Assembly: GCA_937900425.1 (NCBI GenBank)
Contig: CALCDT010000302.1
Span: 1-7,568, forward strand
Origin: an uncultured Alphaproteobacteria bacterium
GTDB taxonomy: Bacteria > Pseudomonadota > Alphaproteobacteria > Rhizobiales > Pleomorphomonadaceae
Reading direction: 5' to 3'
DNA length: 7,568 nucleotides
Shown: in pieces, positions 1 to 5,341 of the stretch
How the letters are laid out: each line of letters starts with the position of its first letter
Numbering within the stretch: position 1 is the stretch's first letter
The notes under the pieces: generated by a model
Told to the model about the DNA's origin: nothing
Database searches by the model: none
The model's input: only the letters and a program-made list of their open reading frames with translations
Made by a program: the position numbers and the translations under genes

Positions 1-405
1 TCGATCGACCCGTTCCGGCTGTTCCTCGTGTTCAACGAGCTCGTCGACGCCGAGGCGCGGGGAGTGGCCCTGTCGCCCGCCCACATGCTCGACCAGTCGC
101 ACAACGTCACCGATCCGATCGAGAGCCTGAGCGCCAGCGCCACCGAGGTGACGCGGGCGCTGGCGCAGGCGGTCATCGTCGACCGCGCCGCCCTCGCCGA
201 GCTGCAGGATCGCAACGACGCGCTCGGCGCGGCGCAGACGCTGAAGCGGGCGTTCACCACCGACGTCTCGCCGATCCTCGCCGAGGCGCGCCGCCGCAAG
301 GGCGGTGCCCTCGACCCGATCGCCGCCTACCGCGCCTCGGGCTACCGCGAGCGCAAGGCGAACGAGCGGCCGGCCCGCCAGGGCGGTGGCGGCGGCATCG
401 TCTGA
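1..405 (+). CDS. rhaI: L-rhamnose isomerase, C-terminal part (5' truncated by window)
   Basis: This is the last 134 residues of an L-rhamnose isomerase of the Pseudomonas stutzeri/rhizobial type, which interconverts L-rhamnose and L-rhamnulose in the cytoplasm using a divalent metal in a xylose-isomerase-like TIM barrel. The reading frame is open from base 1, so the real start lies upstream; the GTG at 28 is an internal valine. Diagnostic stretches seen are DPFRLFLVFNELVDA near the edge, MLDQSHNVTDPIESL (the Asp and His here sit where the family supplies metal/substrate ligands), LKRAFTTDVSPILAEARRRKGG, and the closing segment DPIAAYRASGYRERKANERP followed by a glycine run ending GIV, which is a typical family C terminus. 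No frame damage is visible. No gene follows it directly on the + strand, so it is probably the last gene of its operon. The family call is made from remembered motif similarity, not a search. Confidence 0.9.
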   Translation, partial: SIDPFRLFLVFNELVDAEARGVALSPAHMLDQSHNVTDPIESLSASATEVTRALAQAVIVDRAALAELQDRNDALGAAQTLKRAFTTDVSPILAEARRRKGGALDPIAAYRASGYRERKANERPARQGGGGGIV

Positions 406-627
406 CCCCCTACGACGTCCCGACAGACCGGCACGCGCCCCGGCGCGGACGTACCGCGCCATCCGGCCGGTGCCGAACACTCGCCGCATTGTCGCGCAAT
501 CGTCCGCACCGTCAGCGTGCCGGCACATTCTCGTGCAGCCACAGACAGAACCGGCACAAAATCAGCCTTGTCGAGAGATAGGTTTCCCTAGATCGATCTT
601 ATGATGAAATAATTTCTCTCATTCCAA

Positions 628-639
628 TTCGTATACGAA
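628..639. promoter_or_regulatory. Perfect 12-bp palindrome, candidate operator
   Basis: TTCGTATACGAA is identical to its own reverse complement and lies in the AT-rich patch, nine bases upstream of a candidate -35 element. A perfect even palindrome of this size is a common form of binding site for dimeric repressors or activators (TetR-, LacI- or GntR-type). The regulator is not in the window and cannot be named. The symmetry does not extend beyond 12 bases. Chance occurrence cannot be excluded. Confidence 0.35.
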
Positions 640-647
640 AGTCTATT

Positions 648-675
648 TTTACATTCGTTCCGCGTTCTGTATTTT
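648..675 (+). promoter_or_regulatory. Candidate sigma-70-like promoter for the SBP56 operon
   Basis: A -35-like TTTACA at 648-653 is followed after 16 bases by a -10-like TATTTT at 670-675. They match the consensus at about five and four of six positions. This is the best pairing I found in the gap, and the palindrome at 628-639 lies just upstream, where an activator or repressor could act. If real, transcription would start near 682 and give a 5' leader of about 250 bases before the SBP56 start. AT-rich DNA gives such matches by chance, so confidence is low. Confidence 0.25.
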
Positions 676-779
676 CGCGCCCGTATTCGGACGGCAGTCG
701 ACGGATCTCCGTCGATTTCCACTGGCGTCCGGAAAAATAAAATGCAGGCGGGGCAGCGTTTCCCGCCGCGACTTCTGTG

Positions 780-872
780 CGTCTTCCTGTGACTTTCGAT
801 ACCCCAGCGACCGGAAACTCTTCCGGCCGGGGATGCGTGGCAAGCGTGCGGGCGGTGCCCAGCCCGAAGACG
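780..872 (+). promoter_or_regulatory. Candidate structured RNA leader upstream of SBP56
   Basis: Three possible helices fit together in a junction-like arrangement. A closing stem pairs CGTCTTC (780-786) with GAAGACG (866-872), seven perfect pairs. Inside it, CCGGAA (811-816) pairs with TTCCGG (821-826) over a four-base loop, extended by CCCC (802-805) with GGGG (829-832). A third short stem pairs GGGC (850-853) with GCCC (862-865). The block ends 65 bases before the start codon. I do not recognise it as a known riboswitch class. GC-rich DNA forms helices easily, so only covariation in relatives would establish this. Confidence 0.25.
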
Positions 873-924
873 GCGGAGATCGCTCCCCGGCGACCTCGAT
901 CGAACGCCGGCACAGCCGCACGGC

Positions 925-930
925 GAGGAG
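925..930 (+). promoter_or_regulatory. Ribosome binding site fixing the SBP56 start
   Basis: GAGGAG lies seven bases before the ATG at 938 and is the reason for choosing that start over the in-frame ATG at 833. Part of it can pair with an upstream CCTCG (894-898 with 924-928), which would hide the site. That CCTCG also lies in the loop of an alternative hairpin, CCGGCG (887-892) with CGCCGG (905-910). The pairing is seen in sequence; a regulatory role is inference. Confidence 0.6.
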
Positions 931-937
931 AAGCAAC

Positions 938-2332
938 ATGCCCTCATGGCGTCCCGACCCCAGTTTCTACCCCTCTCCCCGGATGGCGGAGAGAGCGCCG
1001 CCCGAAACCATCGCCTACGTCGCCGCCTTCGATCCGTCGCGCCGCACGCCCGACGCGATCGCCGTGGTCGACGTCGACCCTGCGTCGGCCCAGTACGGCA
1101 CCATCCTGTCAACGACGGCGATGCCGAATACCGGTGACGAGCTGCACCACTTCGGCTGGAACGCCTGCTCCTCCTGCCTGTGCCCGAACGCACCGCATCC
1201 GCACGTCGCCCGCCGCTACCTCGTGGTGCCGGGGCTGCGATCGTCGCGCGTCCACATCCTCGACACCCAGCCCGACCCGCGCCGGCCGACCCTCGTCAAG
1301 GTGATCGAGCCGAAGGAGATCGCCGAGAAGACCGGCTACACCCGGCCGCACACCGTGCATTGCGGACCGGACGGCATCTACGTCACGGCGCTCGGCAACG
1401 CCGAGGGCGGGGCGCCGGGCGGCGTCTTCCTGATGGACCCGGAGACCTTCGAACCGCTCGGCCAGTGGGAGATCGAGCGCGGTTCGCAGAAGCTCGCCTA
1501 CGACGGCTGGTGGCACCTCGGCCACGATACCCTGGTGACGAGCGAGTGGGGCACGCCCGATACCTTCGAGAACGGCCTTGTGCCGGAGATCCTGCTCGGC
1601 TCCAAATACGGCCGCAAGCTGCACTTCTGGGACCTGCAGCGCCGCAAGCATCTCCAGGAGATCGACTTCGGCGAGGAGCACCAGCTCGTCTTCGAACTGC
1701 GTCCCGCCCACGATCCGACCAAGGCCTACGGCTTCGTCAACTGCGTCGTCAGTCTGAAGGACCTGTCGTCGTCGATCTGGACCTGGTATCGCGACGGCGA
1801 CCGCTGGGCGGCGCGCAAGATCATCACCATCCCGGCTGAGCCGGCAGACCCCGATCTGCTGCCGCCGATGCTGAAGGGCTTCGGTGCCGTGCCGCCGCTC
1901 GTCACCGACATCGACCTGTCGATGGACGACCGCTTCCTCTACGTCTCGTGCTGGGGCACCGGCGACTTCATCCAGTACGACGTCTCCGACCCGTTCGAGC
2001 CGCGCGAGACCGGCCGCGTCCGTATCGGAGGCATCGTCTCGCGCGCCGCCCACCCGGCGGCCCCCGGCAAGCCGCTCGGCGGCGGCCCGCAGATGGTAGA
2101 GATCAGCCGCGACGGCAAGCGCGTCTATTTCACCAACTCGCTCTACGGCGCCATCGACACGCAGTTCTACGACGGCGGTTTCGACGGCTGGATGGTGAAG
2201 CTCGATATCGGCGACGAGGGCGGCATGGCCTTCGACCAGCGCTTCTTCCTCTCCTGGCCCGAGGGGCACCTGCCGCATCAGGTCCGGTTGGAGGGCGGCG
2301 ACTGCTCGTCGGACTCCTACTGCTTCCCGTAA
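938..2332 (+). CDS. SBP56 family protein (selenium-binding protein / methanethiol oxidase-like)
   Basis: The 464-residue product matches the SBP56 family (human SELENBP1, 472 aa; bacterial methanethiol oxidase MtoX) over its full length. Characterised members oxidise methanethiol to formaldehyde, hydrogen sulfide and hydrogen peroxide; the bacterial enzyme is copper-dependent. Visible family landmarks are HHFGWNACSSC with Cys77 and Cys80 (the human selenium-binding Cys57 lies in the equivalent CSSC), KVIEPKEIAEKTGY (about 121-134), RPHTVHC (136-142), a TSEWGTP segment, ITDIDLSMDDRFLYVSCWGTGD-type blade repeats, and the terminal GGDCSSD (453-459). The fold is expected to be a beta-propeller. 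The start at ATG 938 has a good GAGGAG. No signal peptide or Tat motif is seen, so a cytoplasmic location is inferred, unlike periplasmic MtoX. It differs from human at the C terminus, ending SYCFP with an extra Cys. It is the first gene of an operon, with the membrane protein gene nine bases downstream. Family is confident; the exact reaction is inferred. Confidence 0.92.
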   Translation: MPSWRPDPSFYPSPRMAERAPPETIAYVAAFDPSRRTPDAIAVVDVDPASAQYGTILSTTAMPNTGDELHHFGWNACSSCLCPNAPHPHVARRYLVVPGLRSSRVHILDTQPDPRRPTLVKVIEPKEIAEKTGYTRPHTVHCGPDGIYVTALGNAEGGAPGGVFLMDPETFEPLGQWEIERGSQKLAYDGWWHLGHDTLVTSEWGTPDTFENGLVPEILLGSKYGRKLHFWDLQRRKHLQEIDFGEEHQLVFELRPAHDPTKAYGFVNCVVSLKDLSSSIWTWYRDGDRWAARKIITIPAEPADPDLLPPMLKGFGAVPPLVTDIDLSMDDRFLYVSCWGTGDFIQYDVSDPFEPRETGRVRIGGIVSRAAHPAAPGKPLGGGPQMVEISRDGKRVYFTNSLYGAIDTQFYDGGFDGWMVKLDIGDEGGMAFDQRFFLSWPEGHLPHQVRLEGGDCSSDSYCFP

Positions 2333-2341
2333 GGAGCGCAC

Positions 2342-2977
2342 GTGAGCATCCCCCCGGAGCTTTGGCCGTGGATCGCGCTCGCCGGGCTCGGGGCCTTCCA
2401 CGGACTCAACCCGGCCATGGGCTGGCTGTTCGCGGTGGCCCTCGGCATGCACCGCGGCGGCCGCCGGACAGTGCTGATGTCGCTGGCACCGATCGCCGTC
2501 GGCCACCTCGCGGCGATCGCGGCGACCCTAGCCGTCCTCGTCGGCTTCGGCCTGGTGATCCATCCAGGTACGCTGGCCAAGGCCTGCGGCGCCGCGTTGA
2601 TCGCCTGGGCCGCCTGGCACCTCGCCGCGGGCCACCGACGGCGCGTCCGCATCGGGATGAGCACCGGAATGGCCGGCCTCACGGTGTGGTCGTTCCTGAT
2701 GGCGGTCGGGCACGGGGCCGGGCTGATGCTGGCCGCGGTCGCGCTGCCGCTGTGCCTCTCCGGCGCGGCGGGAGCCGACGCGGCAAGCGGTCCCTTCGGC
2801 ACGGCGGTCATGGCGGTGGCACTGCACACGGCGGCGATGCTCGCCGTCATCGCCGCCGTCGCCGTCACCGTCTACGACTGGGCCGGCGTCGGCTTCCTGC
2901 GGCGGGGCTGGATCAACGTCGAGATCGTCTGGAGCGCCGCGCTGGCGGCGAGCGGCGTGGTGCTGCTCGTCGCCTGA
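2342..2977 (+). CDS. Polytopic membrane protein with His motifs, NicO/UreH-like; SBP56 operon partner
   Basis: This 211-residue hydrophobic protein starts at GTG 2342, with GGAG (2333-2336) overlapping the tail of the SBP56 stop region, so the two are almost certainly cotranscribed. About six membrane segments can be read, near residues 8-34, 45-73, 77-97, 108-139, 152-178 and 195-211. Histidines sit in small-residue contexts: GAFHGLNPAMGW (His20), AVGHLAA (His55), VGHGAGL (His124) and ALHTAAM (His162). The first two recall the HxxDP and GHS-type motifs of the NicO/UreH/RcnA group of metal or small-solute transporters, but the Asp of those motifs is Asn here, so the assignment is tentative. 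I do not know a named homologue with a proven substrate. The pairing with SBP56 suggests a role in delivering a metal or in moving a thiol or sulfur compound across the membrane; that is inference. The gene ends just before a strong terminator. Confidence 0.8.
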   Translation: MSIPPELWPWIALAGLGAFHGLNPAMGWLFAVALGMHRGGRRTVLMSLAPIAVGHLAAIAATLAVLVGFGLVIHPGTLAKACGAALIAWAAWHLAAGHRRRVRIGMSTGMAGLTVWSFLMAVGHGAGLMLAAVALPLCLSGAAGADAASGPFGTAVMAVALHTAAMLAVIAAVAVTVYDWAGVGFLRRGWINVEIVWSAALAASGVVLLVA

Positions 2978-2983
2978 CGCGGG

Positions 2984-3024
2984 AAAACGAAGCCGCCGCC
3001 GGGCCATCCGGCGGCGGCCATTTT
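2984..3024. terminator. Bidirectional rho-independent terminator
   Basis: An eleven-base perfect stem (2992-3002 with 3008-3018, GCCGCCGCCGG and its complement) closes on the five-base loop GCCAT. It is preceded by AAAA (2984-2987) and followed by TTTT (3021-3024), so it can terminate from both sides. It lies between the convergent ends of the membrane protein gene (2977) and the dioxygenase gene (3029), as expected for a shared terminator. Confidence 0.85.
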
Positions 3025-3028
3025 CGGA

Positions 3029-3982
3029 TCAGGCGACGAGCGGCTTCAACCCGGCCTCGATCTGCCTGCGACGCGGCTCCAGGAACGGTGGCAGAGACAG
3101 CCGCTCGCCGAGCCTGTCGGCCGGCTCGTCCGTGGCGAAGCCCGGCCCGTCGGTGGCGATCTCGAACAGGACGCCGCCCGGCTCGCGGAAATAGAGACTG
3201 CGGAAGTAGAAGCGATCGACCGCGCCCGAGTTCGGGATCCGGAGCTCGTCGAGACGATCGACCCAGGCCCGGTAGCTCGTCTCGTCCGGAGTGCGGAAGG
3301 CGACGTGGTGGACGCCGCCGGCGCCCTGCCAGGCGGGCTCGAGGTCGGGTCGCACGGCGACGTGCAGTTCCGCCCCCGCCCCGCCCGGCCCCATCTCGTA
3401 GACGTGAACACGGTGGTTCGGCCCGGTCGGATCAGCGTAATCGCGCACCCGCCGCATCTCCATGACGCGGGTCAGCACCAGGTCGGTATATTTCAGCTCC
3501 GGCACCGTCATGGTGATCGGTCCGAGACCTCGGATCTGCCGTTCGGCGGGCACGGGGCTCTTCTCCCACGGCCGCGCGTCGCCCTCACCCCGGTCGTCCA
3601 CAAGGGCGATGCGCTGACCCTCGGGATCCTCGAAGTCGAGGGTGCTGCGGCCGTCGCGCTCGACGATGTCGCCGATGGCGATGCCGGCGCCCTTCAGCCG
3701 GTCGTGCCAGTATTCGAGCGTGCGCTCGCCGGCGACGCGCAGCGCGGTCCGGGTGACCGAGTTGTTGCCGCGCCGCTCGCGTGCCACCGGCCAGTCGAAG
3801 AAGGTGAGGTCGGTGCCCGGCCGGGCGTCCTTGTCGGCATAGAACAGGTGGTAGGCGCTGACGTCGTCCTGGTTGACGGTCCGCTTGACGAGCCGCATCC
3901 CGAGGACGCCGGTATAGAAGGCATAGTTGCCGCTCGCGTTTGCCGAGACGGCCGTCAGATGGTGGATACCAGTCAGGTCCAT
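3029..3982 (-). CDS. VOC-family ring-cleaving dioxygenase, MhqO/MhqE-like
   Basis: The 317-residue product has the two-domain vicinal-oxygen-chelate layout of the MhqO/MhqE group, whose Bacillus members are linked to hydroquinone and catechol resistance by ring cleavage with a bound metal. Domain one begins GIHHLTAVS (residues 5-13); domain two starts near GLGPITMTV (152-160). Metal ligands expected by family position are present: His8, His226 in GVHHVAF and Glu274 in VLFEIATDGPGF. Other group signatures are LVKRTVNQDD (31-40), WPVARERRG and FYFRSLYFREPGG (258-270). The length is normal for the family and no damage is seen. The ATG at 3982 is set by a GGAGG (complement of 3988-3992) five bases upstream. 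It stands alone on this strand, ends against the shared terminator and diverges from the PLD gene. A likely control site is the inverted repeat at 4101-4117. The physiological substrate is unknown; reactive quinones are the best guess. Confidence 0.88.
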   Translation of the reverse strand: MDLTGIHHLTAVSANASGNYAFYTGVLGMRLVKRTVNQDDVSAYHLFYADKDARPGTDLTFFDWPVARERRGNNSVTRTALRVAGERTLEYWHDRLKGAGIAIGDIVERDGRSTLDFEDPEGQRIALVDDRGEGDARPWEKSPVPAERQIRGLGPITMTVPELKYTDLVLTRVMEMRRVRDYADPTGPNHRVHVYEMGPGGAGAELHVAVRPDLEPAWQGAGGVHHVAFRTPDETSYRAWVDRLDELRIPNSGAVDRFYFRSLYFREPGGVLFEIATDGPGFATDEPADRLGERLSLPPFLEPRRRQIEAGLKPLVA

Positions 3983-4100
3983 TATCGCCTCCAGCGGCTT
4001 AGCGCCACAGGAAGGCCCCCATCGGCGCAGGCGTCATGTAAGGCGCGCCCCGGACGCCCGCCACGCCCGGCAGCCAACCGGCCCCGACACGCACTGTCTA

Positions 4101-4117
4101 CTATCATCGAACGATAG
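4101..4117. promoter_or_regulatory. Inverted repeat, candidate operator between divergent genes
   Basis: CTATC (4101-4105) and GATAG (4113-4117) form an inverted repeat around a seven-base spacer. It lies about 120 bases upstream of the dioxygenase start and about 70 upstream of the PLD start. Quinone-sensing repressors of the HxlR/DUF24 type (such as YodB of Bacillus) bind ACTAT-type inverted repeats in front of genes like this dioxygenase, which makes an operator plausible. A second repeat, GCCGG (4117-4121) with CCGGC (4128-4132), abuts it. No regulator gene is present in the window, and five-base arms can arise by chance. Confidence 0.35.
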
Positions 4118-4189
4118 CCGGCTGGAACCGGCGTCACGGCTGACGGGTTAAGGGCGCAGCCGCCGGGGTCGGGCGGCCGAGGGGCCAGC

Positions 4190-5341
4190 ATGCTTCGAAC
4201 GTCCGAGCACGTTCCCGTGGAAAGGGCGTCCCGGCCAAGGCGGGGCATCGCAGCCGTCCCGCCCAGGGACGAGACGGGGGGCGAGCCCGACCGGCGCAGG
4301 GGCCGATTTTCCTTCGGGGAAGGCCGCAACGTCTGGCGCGTCACCCGCGCCCGCCGCGCCGCCGTCCTCGTCGACGCGGCCGATTATTTCTGCGCGCTGC
4401 GGGCGGCGCTGATCGCCGCCGAGCGGTCGATCGTCATCGTCGGCTGGGACATCGACAGCCGTACCCGCCTGCTCGGTCCCTCGTGCGTCGCCGACGACGG
4501 CCTGCCGGAGACCCTCGGGCCGTTCCTCGACGCCCTCGTCGCCCGGCGCCCGGAACTGACCGTCCGTCTGGTGCTCTGGGACTTCTCGGTGCTGTACTCG
4601 CTGGAGCGGGAGCTTTCGCCAGAGTTCGCGCTGCAATGGCGGACGTCGTCGCAGATCGAGCTCTGTCTCGACGATGAGATCCCGACCGGCTCGGCCCACC
4701 ACCAGAAGATCGTCGTCGTCGACGATCGGATCGCCTTCTCCGGCGGCCTCGACCTGACGGTGCGCCGCTGGGACACCAGCGAACACCGCCTCGACAATCC
4801 CGACCGCGTCGATCCGGCAGGCGTCGCCTATGCACCCTTCCACGACGTCCAGATGATGGTCGACGGCCCAGCGGCGTCTGCCCTCGCCGAACTCGCGGCC
4901 GAGCGCTGGCGGCGGGTCAGCGGCGAGACGCCGCCGCCGGCCGGGCTCGGCGACGGCGGCTGGCCGGAGACCGTGACGCCCGACCTCACCGACATCGACA
5001 TCGGCATCGCCCGGACGTGGCCGCGTTTCCGCGACGAGGCGGAGGTGCGGGAGGTCGAGGCGCTGTTCGATGACATGATCGGCGCCGCCGAGCGATCCAT
5101 CTACATCGAGAACCAGTTCCTCACCGCCGCCGGAATCGCCGAGCGACTCACTGGGGCGCTGCAGGAAAATCCCTGCCTAGAGGCGGTGCTGGTGGTGCCG
5201 CGCACCCACCACACCTGGCTTGAGCAGAAGACGATGCTCGCCGGCCGCATCCGCTTCCGCGCCATCCTGGAGCAGGCCGGAATCATGGAGCGGGTGCGGC
5301 TCTCGATGGCGACCAAGCCGTGTTCGTCCACTCCAAGGTGA
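4190..5341 (+). CDS. Phospholipase D-like domain, N-terminal part of a frameshifted PLD-VTT fusion
   Basis: This frame encodes the first part of a cardiolipin-synthase/phospholipase-D superfamily protein. After an Arg/Pro-rich start of about 43 residues comes the usual opening FGEGRNVWRVTRARR, then IVIVGWDIDSRTRLL. The first HKD motif is complete: His171-x-Lys173-xxxx-Asp178 within AHHQKIVVVDDRIAFSGG. The second domain opens with RSIYIENQFLTAAGIAERL, but the frame then runs out of register: after MERVRLS (to about 5305) it reads ATKPCSSTPR and stops at 5339-5341. The true continuation, with the second HKD, lies in another frame from about 5305. With one base restored the two parts give one 734-residue protein. 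The start at ATG 4190 has GAGGGG (4179-4184) five bases upstream; GTG 4217 is an alternative, since homologues I recall begin close to GRN. Such proteins act at the inner membrane on phosphatidyl groups or phosphodiesters; the substrate is not known. Confidence 0.85.
   Translation: MLRTSEHVPVERASRPRRGIAAVPPRDETGGEPDRRRGRFSFGEGRNVWRVTRARRAAVLVDAADYFCALRAALIAAERSIVIVGWDIDSRTRLLGPSCVADDGLPETLGPFLDALVARRPELTVRLVLWDFSVLYSLERELSPEFALQWRTSSQIELCLDDEIPTGSAHHQKIVVVDDRIAFSGGLDLTVRRWDTSEHRLDNPDRVDPAGVAYAPFHDVQMMVDGPAASALAELAAERWRRVSGETPPPAGLGDGGWPETVTPDLTDIDIGIARTWPRFRDEAEVREVEALFDDMIGAAERSIYIENQFLTAAGIAERLTGALQENPCLEAVLVVPRTHHTWLEQKTMLAGRIRFRAILEQAGIMERVRLSMATKPCSSTPR
5303..5341 (+). other. Frameshift site inside the PLD-VTT gene
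   Basis: Up to about 5302 the PLD protein is read in the frame of ATG 4190; from about 5305 the sensible protein (DGDQAVFVHSKVMIVDD) is in the frame one base back. Adding one base near 5303-5305 would give VRLS-DGDQAVFVHSK without a break. The full span, 2204 bases, is one short of a multiple of three, as expected for a single deletion. I see no slippery heptamer or pseudoknot suggesting programmed frameshifting. A sequencing error, a recent mutation or a split gene remain possible. Confidence 0.8.

Larger units (their letters stand above)
406..937. other. 532-base intergenic region, no convincing gene
   Basis: No reading frame here on either strand looks like protein; the open frames are Arg/Pro-rich shadows of high-GC DNA. 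The first part (406-555) is GC-rich and carries small inverted repeats, such as CGCGC/GCGCG at 434-438 and 443-447 and the palindrome GTGCCGGCAC at 517-526. None is followed by a T run, so no clear rho-independent terminator for rhaI is seen. From about 556 the composition drops sharply, then returns to GC-rich from about 760. The region holds the palindrome, the candidate promoter and the leader structures listed separately. It most likely contains the control region of the SBP56 operon. Confidence 0.75.

Noticed and set aside
434..447. rhaI terminator at the CGCGC/GCGCG hairpin
   Set aside because: Stem of five pairs with no following T run; too weak to call.
833..937. Upstream in-frame ATG at 833 giving a 499-residue SBP56 protein
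   Set aside because: The extra 35 residues are low-complexity and unlike the family, and ATG 938 has a well-placed GAGGAG. ATG 833 has no comparable site.
588..1193. Minus-strand 201-residue open frame across the intergenic gap
   Set aside because: Arg/Ser-rich composition with no domain, and it runs antisense into the SBP56 coding region; a shadow of high GC.
1109..2506. Long minus-strand open frame (465 residues) opposite SBP56
   Set aside because: It is antisense to a clear SBP56 gene, has no recognisable motif, and shows the composition expected from mirrored high-GC codons.
1948..3465. 505-residue + strand frame spanning SBP56, the membrane gene and the dioxygenase
   Set aside because: Extreme Arg content and it crosses a strong terminator and three real genes in the wrong frame.
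3305..4117. 270-residue + strand frame antisense to the dioxygenase
   Set aside because: It mirrors the VOC gene, which has all metal ligands and a good ribosome site on the minus strand.
5295..5325. Programmed -1 ribosomal frameshifting in the PLD-VTT gene
   Set aside because: The direction of shift would fit, but there is no X-XXY-YYZ slippery heptamer and no obvious downstream pseudoknot; a simple missing base explains it better.
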